From the NCBI GenBank assembly GCA_946411205.1, contig CAMKDG010000027.1:1-34236 (forward strand): DNA of 34,236 bases, given 5' to 3'. Made by a program: the position numbers and the translations under genes. This document shows positions 26,720 through 33,076 of the stretch, piece after piece. A model generated the notes under the pieces. The model was not told the DNA's origin. It did no database searches and saw only the letters and a program-made list of their open reading frames with translations. Source of the stretch: an uncultured Desulfotomaculum sp. Its GTDB lineage: Bacteria; Bacillota; Desulfotomaculia; Desulfotomaculales; Desulfotomaculaceae. Position 1 is the first letter of the stretch, and each line of letters starts with the position of its first letter.

Positions 26720-27001
26720 ATGTTCAGAGATGACAAAAAAATTGAACAGGCCCAAGCCCAAGCTGCTCCTATGATGGGTCCCATGGGCGGCCCTTTCTAC
26801 GGCAAGCCTGGGATGCCCACTTCTCCCTTCCAACCGATGCCAGGTATGCAGCCTGACAATTGCCCCGGAACGTCCTGCCCAGGGATGGAACTAGCTCGGG
26901 CGTATTTCTGCATCCAACGTTTTGGCCCGGTCTTTGATTGCGCCAAGGCCCTAGAGGTTGGAACTCTATTTCCCGAATTATATCGCCCCTATCATAAATA
27001 A
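26720..27001 (+). CDS. cotJA: Spore coat associated protein CotJA
   Basis: A 93-aa protein with a proline/methionine/glycine-rich first half (PMMGPMGGPFYGKPGMP) and the conserved CotJA end ELARAYFCIQRFGPVFDCAKALEVGTLFPELYRPY. CotJA is needed with CotJC for the inner spore coat. ATG 26720 follows GGAGG at 8 nt; the frame is open from 26672 but without a ribosome site. First of the cotJABC operon, normally a mother-cell SigE unit; I could not identify a convincing SigE promoter in the 280 bp upstream. Confidence 0.9.
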   Translation: MFRDDKKIEQAQAQAAPMMGPMGGPFYGKPGMPTSPFQPMPGMQPDNCPGTSCPGMELARAYFCIQRFGPVFDCAKALEVGTLFPELYRPYHK

Positions 27002-27018
27002 TTCTGGAGGTGAACACG

Positions 27019-27297
27019 GTGGAAGCTACCGGTATGGATAATCGTCGCATAGCACAAATGCTTTTACAAATTCAACAATTAGAATTTACTGCCCTTGAAT
27101 TAAATCTTTTTTTAGATACCCACCCGGATGATCAGCAAGCACTCGCTATGTTTAACAAAGTACACCAGGATTTAATGCAGTGTATTCGAAATTATGAGCA
27201 GTTTTGTGGACCTCTGCTTAACTTCGGTTTTTCACCAGCATTACAAAACACCTGGAAATGGGCAGAACTTCCCTGGCCCTGGGAACTTAAATACTAA
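27019..27297 (+). CDS. cotJB: Spore coat protein CotJB
   Basis: A 92-aa protein of the CotJB family: LLQIQQLEFTALELNLFLDTHPDDQQAL, a helical segment, LMQCIRNYEQFCGPLLNFG and the C-terminal WKWAELPWPWE. GTG 27019 is 8 nt behind GGAGG; the upstream GTG at 27010 overlaps that site. It lies 17 bp after cotJA and 20 bp before the remnant of cotJC. Confidence 0.9.
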   Translation: MEATGMDNRRIAQMLLQIQQLEFTALELNLFLDTHPDDQQALAMFNKVHQDLMQCIRNYEQFCGPLLNFGFSPALQNTWKWAELPWPWELKY

Positions 27298-27317
27298 AGG
27301 AAAGGATTTGTGCATCT

Positions 27318-27452
27318 ATGTGGATCTATGAAAAGAAATTACAAATCCCGGTTCGAGTTTCTGGACCCAATCCTCGCTTGGCAAAAGAAGTTCTTACACA
27401 ATACGGCGGGCCGGACTTAAACTTTTATAGTCGGGATATGGGGATATTGTGA
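27318..27452 (+). pseudogene. cotJC: 5' fragment of cotJC, interrupted by mobile element
   Basis: The ORF codes for 44 aa. Its first 33 residues (MWIYEKKLQIPVRVSGPNP...LAKEVLTQYGGPD) are the conserved start of CotJC, a manganese-catalase-like coat protein normally near 190 aa. After GGPD the match stops: the expected GEL..RYLNQRY is replaced by 11 unrelated residues and a stop. The next gene is a serine recombinase. The rest of cotJC must lie beyond the right edge of the window if the element is intact. It may be restored by excision, as with sigK and the skin element; that is inference. Confidence 0.85.
27398..27450. other. Candidate attachment site (left junction of element)
   Basis: Weak concentric symmetry marks the cotJC/element boundary: ACAATA (27398-27403) with TATTGT (27445-27450), and CCGGACT with AGTCGG nearer the middle, both centred at about 27423. 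A site of some 50 bp with imperfect dyad symmetry is what large serine recombinases use. The crossover bases cannot be fixed without the right junction. Confidence 0.4.
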
Positions 27453-27516
27453 GGTTAGCTGTTGGACAAGATTGGGAATATTATAGCTATAACCAGAGTT
27501 AAAAGCAATTCCGGTT

Positions 27517-29115
27517 CTAAACAAAGTCTACATCAACTATTTCTCCGTCCCGATCTATGTAAATAGCGTTAAAGTTACTCACTAAATTCACCTTATCTTC
27601 ATGGGGTAAGTCATCTAGCCTGTCTAGTACTACGCTTACTTCTTGAAAGATCTTCATGCACTTCTCCTCGACCATATCTACTTGCCCCAGTTTATTATTC
27701 AAATCATCGATCTGCTTTTGAAGAAAGCTTTTTCCACTTCTTAATTCTTTCATCCGATCCTTATATTCTTCAATGGTGATAATTTCTTCCTCATAAGCTA
27801 CTTGCTGCTTCTTCATAGCCCCAGTATTTTTTTCTAATTTCCCCTTTAATTCCTCTCTCTTTATTACTAACTCATCAAAGTTTCTTGTATAAAGATCCAC
27901 GTTCCTTTTGATGAAAGTGAATAGCCTGTCTTTATCAGAAAATATCGTACCAATGAAAAACAGGAGATTGTGATCTACCTTGTCCATATGCCAATACTTA
28001 ATACCCTCATCACATTTTCCATTATTCCCTGCACAGCGATATCTATATAAATACTCTTTTTTCTTTGGCTTAATTTTATTGTTTCTCTTTTTCTCAATCC
28101 GAGTACCATATATTTTCCCTTTACATACAACACAACGAAGTATACCTGATCCAAGATATTTCTTGTCACAACTCCACTCATGCTTATGTTTCTCAGCTCT
28201 CATTTTCATAAGGGCTTGTATTTTCGCAAACGTTTCTATATTGATTAAGGGTTCATGGGTATTCTCTCGGATGATCCAGTCTTCTTGGGGTCTTATTACC
28301 CTTTTTTGTTTACCCTGGTGATCTCTAACTAAGGCTGTAGCATTATAGATGGTTATTCCTAAATACACGGGATTACTCAATATGGATCTTATCCCATTTG
28401 TGGACCATTTACCTCCACGCCTGGTTGGAATATTGTTATTATTTAACCATTTGGAGATCTTTAATTGACCCCATCCAGCCAAAAATTTATCTATAATCTC
28501 CTGATAAATAGGGGCCGTCCCAGGATTCTTAATTAAATGTTGCCGATCCTCCGACAACATGTACCCAAAGGCGGGCAGAGGTACATTAGTCTTCCCTTCT
28601 TTGGCCTTTAGAACCTGGGTTATTTTCACCCGTGAACTAGTAGTTTTTCGTTCCTTCTGGGCTAGACCCCCGTGGATAATAAGAAGAAATTCATCATCAT
28701 CAATACGGCTATCATAATTTTCTTTAATAGAAAGAAAAAAACCACCATATGCCCCCATAGTTCGTTTTAACTCAAGAATATCCATGATATCTCTAGAGGT
28801 TCTTGAAATCTCCTTTGATACTACCCCTTTAATTACTCCTGTTTTAATATCATTAAACATATCCATCAATTCATTACGTAAGTACATATACTCGCCCGAT
28901 TTAACATCCGTATAAAAACGAACTATGTTATAGCCGTTGATTTCAGCCCACTGTTGGATATATTTCTTTTGATTTTCAATGCTCGTTTTTTGGCTATCCT
29001 TCTTAGTTGATATCCTTAGATAACCACCAATAGGCAGGTTTTTTTCATCTAGTGTTTTCTTAACATCTTTAAAAGTTTCAAACCGCCTATTTGAAATATG
29101 CGGTGGTAAAAACAA
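27517..29115 (-). CDS. Large serine recombinase (integrase/excisionase)
   Basis: A 532-aa site-specific recombinase of the SpoIVCA/phage-integrase type. Residues about 28-165 are the resolvase domain with catalytic S36 in GGYLRIST and SKEISRTSRD. About 178-310 is the Recombinase domain (PLPAFGYML, IPTRRGGKWSTNGIRSILSNPVYLG). A zinc ribbon follows with C328/C331 and C361/C368, then a coiled coil (about 410-490). TTG start at 29115 with GGGGG about 9 nt upstream. Its 3' end faces the broken cotJC 65 bp away, the usual position of an integrase next to its attachment site. It probably both inserted and can excise the element. Confidence 0.93.
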   Translation of the reverse strand: MFLPPHISNRRFETFKDVKKTLDEKNLPIGGYLRISTKKDSQKTSIENQKKYIQQWAEINGYNIVRFYTDVKSGEYMYLRNELMDMFNDIKTGVIKGVVSKEISRTSRDIMDILELKRTMGAYGGFFLSIKENYDSRIDDDEFLLIIHGGLAQKERKTTSSRVKITQVLKAKEGKTNVPLPAFGYMLSEDRQHLIKNPGTAPIYQEIIDKFLAGWGQLKISKWLNNNNIPTRRGGKWSTNGIRSILSNPVYLGITIYNATALVRDHQGKQKRVIRPQEDWIIRENTHEPLINIETFAKIQALMKMRAEKHKHEWSCDKKYLGSGILRCVVCKGKIYGTRIEKKRNNKIKPKKKEYLYRYRCAGNNGKCDEGIKYWHMDKVDHNLLFFIGTIFSDKDRLFTFIKRNVDLYTRNFDELVIKREELKGKLEKNTGAMKKQQVAYEEEIITIEEYKDRMKELRSGKSFLQKQIDDLNNKLGQVDMVEEKCMKIFQEVSVVLDRLDDLPHEDKVNLVSNFNAIYIDRDGEIVDVDFV

Positions 29116-29150
29116 AGAATATCACCCCCTTGTATCCACTTACAATCATA

Positions 29151-29174
29151 AAAAATAGTGGGCCTTAACCCACT
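29151..29174 (-). terminator. Terminator between small ORF and recombinase
   Basis: On the minus strand AGTGGG-TTAAGG-CCCACT is followed by ATTTTTT. Since it stands only about 36 bp before the recombinase start, recombinase transcription must either read through or begin immediately behind it. Confidence 0.7.
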
Positions 29175-29176
29175 TG

Positions 29177-29305
29177 TTATTGAGAATTTGATAGTTTTTG
29201 TAGTGCTGGTAATGGCTTCTGCTTATTTTGAACCGATTTTATTAAGGAACGTACAATTTTTTCATAAACAGCGTCGGGTATCTCTACTTTTACCTTCTTT
29301 TCCAC
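29177..29305 (-). CDS. Small basic protein upstream of recombinase
   Basis: A 42-aa ORF (KKVKVEIPDAVYEKIVRSL, then a lysine/glutamine-rich tail). The beginning looks like a beta strand plus helix as in small DNA-binding proteins, but I recognise no family. GTG at 29305 has GGGGGTG about 7 nt upstream. It lies directly before the recombinase gene and is followed by a terminator. A recombination directionality factor would be encoded in such a place; this is only a suggestion. Confidence 0.5.
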   Translation of the reverse strand: MEKKVKVEIPDAVYEKIVRSLIKSVQNKQKPLPALQKLSNSQ

Positions 29306-29369
29306 AAAAACACCCCCATTTTTCTAGAAAGGCTCTTTTCCATAACATATGTTTCATGAGTTTGTACAC

Positions 29370-29398
29370 TTGACGGGAAAGGTTAATTTCCTTATAAA
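29370..29398 (+). promoter_or_regulatory. SigA-like promoter on the plus strand
   Basis: TTGACG, exactly 17 bases, TATAAA. It would start RNA near 29405 running antisense to the broken zinc-finger ORF. No plus-strand gene follows. Confidence 0.45.
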
Positions 29399-29425
29399 AA
29401 ATAAAAATCGCCGACTTAGTCGACG
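29395..29425 (-). terminator. Terminator with stop codon in its loop
   Basis: On the minus strand CGTCGAC-TAA-GTCGGCG (one G-U pair) followed by TTTTTATTTTTT. The loop TAA is the stop codon of the small broken ORF. Confidence 0.7.
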
Positions 29426-29710
29426 AGCCGCATTTCATAAATTTGCAAAACATTTAATTTCGTTCCTCGGTATAAGTTAACACGATCAGCGATGCCGAGT
29501 ACCCATCCTGGGCATTGTTTCCCCTTTAGCTCCATATTTTCTACAGTATCTCTATGCGTAAGTTCATAGTTTTGGCATATCTTTTTATCAATATTTTGAG
29601 ACCAACTTGATATGCCTTCTCTTTAGGACCATACTGCTTGGTTATATCTTTTTATCAATATTTTGAGACCAACCAAAGAACTTGCACGATTGACAGCTTT
29701 TTCTTTTCAT
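29416..29710 (-). pseudogene. Small zinc-finger ORF broken by a 67-bp duplication
   Basis: An ATG at 29710 behind GGAAGGG opens a frame (MKRKSCQSCKFFGWSQNIDKKI) that stops at 29642. A second copy of the WSQNIDKKI sequence at about 29577-29606 continues in another register as CQNYELTHRDTVENM...QCPGWVLG and ends at 29416. Removing one 67-bp unit (a 30-bp direct repeat plus 37 bp) joins the two parts into one 75-aa protein with CxxC, a further C, and CPGW, a likely zinc site. So the gene is either dead or switched by repeat recombination. Function unknown. Confidence 0.65.
29577..29673. repeat. 30-bp perfect direct repeat, 67 bp apart
   Basis: Bases 29577-29606 are identical to 29644-29673 (starting ATATCTTTTTATC, ending GAGACCAAC), with 37 unrelated bases between. 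The two copies split the small zinc-finger ORF. Only two copies exist and nothing else suggests CRISPR. Confidence 0.9.
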
Positions 29711-29756
29711 TAGAATCCCTTCCTTTTCTAAGTCGCTCCTCCCGGAGCCCGACTTA

Positions 29757-30674
29757 TTAACTTAACTGCATTATCCCTACGCGTCTTCTGCCGGCGGCTG
29801 TTCCTGATGCCTTTGACGGTATTAAATAGGAAGGATCTGGTGCATTGATTTGTACCGCCATTTCTTTCTTTGGTATGCTTCTTGGAAAACCTATTGGTAA
29901 TCCGGGTTTAATTTCATTTGGGCTGTCTTTTTTATAATTCCTAAAAATATAGTCATAATCAACTCTTCCGGTTTCGGGGTTATAACTCATCATATTCCAT
30001 TCTGCCATCCCCATCGCGCTAATCGTATAACACTTACTTCTCTTTTTAGTTGCTGAGGCAGCTCGATTTTTACGTTCTTCCCGGAACGCTTTAGCCATTT
30101 CTTTCTCTTTTTCTCTTTGCTCTTTTTCCAGAGCTGCTTCAGCCGCACGTTGCTGTAATTTGCTCTTTAGATGTGTATATTCTTCAACTGTTAATCCAGC
30201 AATTATTTCTTCTTTACTAATTCTATTTCTAATTTTATCAATTGCCCTACTAACGTTCATGGTAGATTCTTCTAATCTGTCCGCTATACGACTACCCGCC
30301 AGACGAGGATACTCAATAATTACTCTGGCCACCCGTCTAATAAAAGCATCTTTTTCGTGGCTTATATGTCTTAGTCGCAAGTCCAAATTATCTTTTAATT
30401 TTTTATTCTCAGCTTCATTTAGGCCGATTATAATATGCTCTTCACTTAGAGTTTCCGTAATCTTCTTATAGGTAGCTTGAACTTTTTTGGGGTCAATGCC
30501 ACAAAATCCAGCCATTTCGCTTATTGATACAGTAAAGTCATCCATGATCAAACGAGCTACCATTACAACAGTTTCGTTTTTCTTCCTTTTATTTACAAAT
30601 TTGCGTTCCGTTTTGTTATCACTATTCGATTTTTGGGCATACGGGGGACATATGGACTGCTGTTCTGCTTTCAA
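29757..30674 (-). CDS. Unknown 305-aa element protein, HTH-like repeats
   Basis: No family recognised. Two similar helical units, VARLIMDDFTVSISEMAGFCGIDPKKVQATYKKI (about 40-73) and VARVIIEYPRLAGSRIADRLEESTMNVSRAIDKI (about 116-149), look like helix-turn-helix modules. A charged coiled coil (EKEQREKEKEMAKAFREERKNR) and a basic, proline-containing tail follow. This would suit a DNA-binding, replication or partition accessory protein. TTG at 30674 has GGGG 8 nt upstream; GTG at 30683 overlaps that site. It lies behind parB and a hammerhead ribozyme on the same strand. Confidence 0.6.
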   Translation of the reverse strand: MKAEQQSICPPYAQKSNSDNKTERKFVNKRKKNETVVMVARLIMDDFTVSISEMAGFCGIDPKKVQATYKKITETLSEEHIIIGLNEAENKKLKDNLDLRLRHISHEKDAFIRRVARVIIEYPRLAGSRIADRLEESTMNVSRAIDKIRNRISKEEIIAGLTVEEYTHLKSKLQQRAAEAALEKEQREKEKEMAKAFREERKNRAASATKKRSKCYTISAMGMAEWNMMSYNPETGRVDYDYIFRNYKKDSPNEIKPGLPIGFPRSIPKKEMAVQINAPDPSYLIPSKASGTAAGRRRVGIMQLS

Positions 30675-30706
30675 AAAAAGCACCCCATTTCAATAAATTA
30701 TTAGCT

Positions 30707-30776
30707 TCCTACGACCGGCTGGATTAGGTTACAAGCCGGTTTCGCCTGGGCACTACCCAGGACTCATCAGGCAGGA
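30707..30776 (-). ncRNA. Hammerhead ribozyme 2 (parB / 305-aa gene gap)
   Basis: Read on the minus strand: stem I arm UCCUGC (30776-30771), CUGAUGA (30770-30764), stem II G-U-CCUGGG/CCCAGG-C with loop UAGUG and one bulged U, GAAA (30743-30740), stem III CCGGCU/AGCCGG, U and C, predicted cleavage after C30713, then GUAGGA closing stem I. All invariant core bases are present. The stem I-open form is type I. The element begins 2 nt behind the parB stop codon. The bulged U in stem II is the only departure from an ideal fold. Confidence 0.8.
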
Positions 30777-30778
30777 TT

Positions 30779-31627
30779 TTATGAATTTGCTATTAAAATA
30801 TCAATTTGTGCCCGTAGATCCATTAGCTCTTTAACACATTCTTCTCTCTCTTGGACCGGTAGTTTACTCCAATTTTTTTGTAGTTTGGAGAGCTTCTTTA
30901 TGGAACTTCCTATATCGCTGGCCGGGCTTTTTGTGGGTAGTTCCTTAAGGTAGTTTTCGGCCCAGGCCAACGCCTGTTTTCCGGTTAATCCCTCTAGGAG
31001 AATCTCTTGAAAAAGTACTTGTTGAGTATTAGGAACTTTTTTGAGCATTAATAGTGCCCTGGCGTGATTCTCGTTAAGGTCAGCTTTACAAAATGAATTC
31101 AGCATATCCTCTGGTAAATTTAATATGTTGAGTAACTGGTGAACTCTTGTTTTACTAAATCCTAGCTTATTTCCGGCAGCCTCCATACTGAGGCCTTCCC
31201 CCACCATAATCTCCTTAATGGCCATCGCCGTTTCAAAGGCTTTGAGATTACTTCGGTGAAGATTCTCAATTAAGGCAATGGCCCTCTGATCTGCATTACT
31301 GAGAATAACAATACATGGAATCGTTTCCAACCCTGCTTCCGCAGCCGCCCTCCACCTACGCTCTCCAAAGCCGATGATATATTGGAGGGGTATCTCTTGG
31401 TGTTTTCTAACACCGATAGGTTGTATAACACCATATTTTGCAATTGATTGGGCAAGCTCTGTTATCTTTTCAGGGTCAAAATACTTCCTTGGCTGTTTGG
31501 GATCAGGATGTATTGAGTTTAATGGAACTTCTAGGATTCTGGACTGTCTTCTCTCCTGAGTGACACCGGTAGATCCTGGACCACTAACAAACAAACCAAC
31601 TACATTCTCCGTCCCTCGCCCTGTCAT
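30779..31627 (-). CDS. parB: ParB/Spo0J-family partition protein
   Basis: A 282-aa centromere-binding, CTP-dependent clamp protein. Seen: VPLNSIHPDPKQPRKYFDPEKITELAQSIAKYGVIQPI (about 35-72), GFGERRWRAAAEAG (box II, about 86-99), ALIENLHRSNLKAFETA, then a helix-turn-helix GLSMEAAGNKLGFSKTRVHQLLNI and a C-terminal dimerisation part. ATG at 31627, 3 nt behind the parA stop, with AAGGGG upstream. The partner of parA in segregating the element, which suggests a plasmid-like (excised circular) state. Confidence 0.93.
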   Translation of the reverse strand: MTGRGTENVVGLFVSGPGSTGVTQERRQSRILEVPLNSIHPDPKQPRKYFDPEKITELAQSIAKYGVIQPIGVRKHQEIPLQYIIGFGERRWRAAAEAGLETIPCIVILSNADQRAIALIENLHRSNLKAFETAMAIKEIMVGEGLSMEAAGNKLGFSKTRVHQLLNILNLPEDMLNSFCKADLNENHARALLMLKKVPNTQQVLFQEILLEGLTGKQALAWAENYLKELPTKSPASDIGSSIKKLSKLQKNWSKLPVQEREECVKELMDLRAQIDILIANS

Positions 31628-31630
31628 GTA

Positions 31631-32404
31631 TTAAGCCACCCCTTCGTAAATTTTCAGCAGTTCCTCAGCACAACTGCAGTACTCCTTTGCTCCAGTGGAA
31701 TTCCGGTCATATTGAGTTATTACTTGTCCCATACGGACTGCTTCTAAAAGCTTGGCATTTACCCTAATGGCGATTGGCAGCACCTTCTCTCCATACTCTT
31801 TTGTAATGTCCTGCAGCACCCTTTTATCTTCATTCCGCCTATAATCCACCATGGTCGGAAGCACTACCCAACCTGATAGGGAAGGATTAATTTTGGTACG
31901 GACCGTTTTAATCGTTTTTAAGAGTTGATTTAGGCCATTCACCGCAAATGTTTGTGTTTGAACCGGGATAATAACCTGGTTGGCTGCACTTAAGGCGTTA
32001 ATCATCAGTAGTCCCAAGCTCGGTGGTGTGTCAATAAATATGTAATCAAAGTGATCCTGGATATCTCCAAGGCTGGCTCTTAATAATTGCTCCCGTCCAA
32101 TCTCACCAAATAATTCAGCCTCGGCAGCTGCCAGATCGATATGAGAAGGAACAACAAACAAATTAGGGATAGCCGTGGGTTTAATTGCTTCATGTGGCTG
32201 GCACCGATCGGTAATGAAATCGTAGGAGCCCTTTTCCCCTTCACCGAGTACAATATTTACTCCCCGGCTCATGTTGGCCTGGGGGTCCAGATCCACCAGT
32301 AGAACCTTCTTGCCTCGCTCTGCTAAACAAGCTCCCAGGTTGATGGTAGTTGTTGTTTTGCCGGTTCCACCTTTCTGGTTTGCTACGGCTATAATTTGAG
32401 TCAT
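31631..32404 (-). CDS. parA: ParA/Soj-family partition ATPase
   Basis: A 257-aa ATPase that moves ParB-bound DNA. Deviant Walker A KGGTGKTTT (residues 11-19), DLDPQANMSRG (switch), FIDTPPSLGLLMINAL (Walker B region) and PVQTQTFAVNGLNQLL are clear. No N-terminal DNA-binding extension, so it is the short Soj type. I chose ATG 32404, 8 nt behind GGAGG; the ATG at 32419 contains that site. A hammerhead ribozyme lies 28 bp upstream, so the mature 5' end of the parA mRNA would be at 32436. Confidence 0.95.
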   Translation of the reverse strand: MTQIIAVANQKGGTGKTTTTINLGACLAERGKKVLLVDLDPQANMSRGVNIVLGEGEKGSYDFITDRCQPHEAIKPTAIPNLFVVPSHIDLAAAEAELFGEIGREQLLRASLGDIQDHFDYIFIDTPPSLGLLMINALSAANQVIIPVQTQTFAVNGLNQLLKTIKTVRTKINPSLSGWVVLPTMVDYRRNEDKRVLQDITKEYGEKVLPIAIRVNAKLLEAVRMGQVITQYDRNSTGAKEYCSCAEELLKIYEGVA

Positions 32405-32431
32405 CTTTGACACCTCCATAAAAACTTTTAA

Positions 32432-32486
32432 TCCCAGACGGTGGCTGCTTGGCCACCGTTTCGTCCTTCGGGACTCATCAGTGGAA
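32432..32486 (-). ncRNA. Hammerhead ribozyme 1 (upstream of parA)
   Basis: Read on the minus strand: stem I arm UUCCA (32486-32482), CUGAUGA (32481-32475), stem II GUCC-CGAA-GGAC (32474-32463), GAAA (32462-32459), stem III CGGUGGC/GCCACCG (32458-32439), U and C, cleavage after C32437, then UGGGA (32436-32432) closing stem I with one G-U. Every invariant hammerhead base is present and stem II is canonical. Stem I is the open stem (type I topology). It begins 2 nt behind the stop of the zinc-ribbon gene and precedes parA. Confidence 0.9.
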
Positions 32487-32488
32487 GA

Positions 32489-32647
32489 TTATTTAATCCG
32501 AGCATTCTTACAATCCAAGCACATTCCGTTGACCTTGTAATATTCGTAAATTTTGGGTTCAAGCCAGATCCTTTTGTAGCACTTTGAGCAAGTAAAAGCT
32601 ATAAGACCGGGTTTATATTCATTCACAAATCCCGTGTTGGCATCCAT
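32489..32647 (-). CDS. 52-aa zinc-ribbon protein
   Basis: A small protein with two cysteine knuckles, CSKC (residues 20-23) and CLDC (43-46), separated by a 19-residue segment KRIWLEPKIYEYYKVNG: a compact zinc ribbon. No family name. ATG 32647 has GGGAGGGG 9 nt upstream. It is the first gene of the zinc-ribbon/parA/parB/305-aa series and is separated from parA by hammerhead ribozyme 1, so it would be released as its own message. Confidence 0.75.
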   Translation of the reverse strand: MDANTGFVNEYKPGLIAFTCSKCYKRIWLEPKIYEYYKVNGMCLDCKNARIK

Positions 32648-32666
32648 CCTATTTCCCCTCCCTGAC

Positions 32667-32682
32667 GTTCACCCGAGTGAAC
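32667..32682. promoter_or_regulatory. Palindrome GTTCAC-CCGA-GTGAAC
   Basis: A perfect 6-bp dyad with a 4-bp centre, about 20 bp before the zinc-ribbon start and at the head of the par operon. It could be an operator for the element's regulators or a ParB site; its GTTCAC..GTGAAC arms recall the chromosomal parS TGTTTCACGTGAAACA but with a different centre. Confidence 0.45.
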
Positions 32683-32947
32683 AAATAAGATTAATTAACC
32701 CTTCCGACAGCTTTTTACAGAAATTTTTGTATTTTTGTGATAGAATTTGTTGTTAAGATTAAGTGAATATGGACTTGTGCGTTTAGTTTAAATTTGGGAT
32801 CTAAACGTTTGGTTTGTTATTGCCTTTATGCTGCTGGGTAATCATTTGTTCTCGTAATGCTGTGTAAATTAGCTAAGGAGTAAAGATTAAGGGTTATTCT
32901 TACAGAGATAATAAGAATTACTCTCGAGGGATTTAAAACTCCAAACA
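32683..32947. other. A+T-rich non-coding region
   Basis: No convincing gene. It holds a CGTTTAG/CTAAACG inverted repeat (32780-32786 with 32801-32807) and an ATTCTTA/TAAGAAT repeat near 32895-32920. It could be an origin or regulatory region of the element, but I see no iterons. Confidence 0.3.
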
Positions 32948-32976
32948 TTGTCAAATTCTGAAACTATTTGTATAAT
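32948..32976 (+). promoter_or_regulatory. Strong SigA promoter
   Basis: TTGTCA, exactly 17 bases, TATAAT. RNA would begin near 32983 on the plus strand, although the next gene is on the minus strand. Confidence 0.7.
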
Positions 32977-32982
32977 AAATTA

Positions 32983-33070
32983 GCAGTATTATCTTAATAA
33001 CACTTTTGTGGTTTAACTTGTGCAAATCTCTCGGTTTTACAAGCTATTAGTCTAAAAAAGTGTTAGTTTG
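32983..33070 (+). ncRNA. Candidate structured small RNA of the element
   Basis: Behind the strong promoter, TAACACTTTT (32998-33007) pairs perfectly with AAAAGTGTTA (33056-33065), enclosing an inner CTTGT/ACAAG stem. No ORF with a ribosome site is present. The RNA would run towards the 3' end of the opposing small HTH gene. Function unknown; copy-number or immunity control is possible. Confidence 0.4.
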
Positions 33071-33076
33071 TTAATA

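Noticed and set aside
26444-26833. 129-codon minus-strand ORF over the pgi/cotJA gap
   Set aside because: It runs antisense through cotJA, has no ribosome site and no recognisable protein features.
29129-29136. SigE-like -10 (GATACAAG) before the recombinase
   Set aside because: RNA would start inside or after the ribosome-binding site, and there is no matching -35, so it cannot be a useful mother-cell promoter.
29262-29453. 63-codon minus-strand ORF beside the recombinase
   Set aside because: It overlaps the terminator of the split ORF and the 42-aa gene in another frame and has no ribosome site.
29577-29673. CRISPR array
   Set aside because: Only two repeat copies with one 37-bp interval, and the repeats are coding-related duplications.
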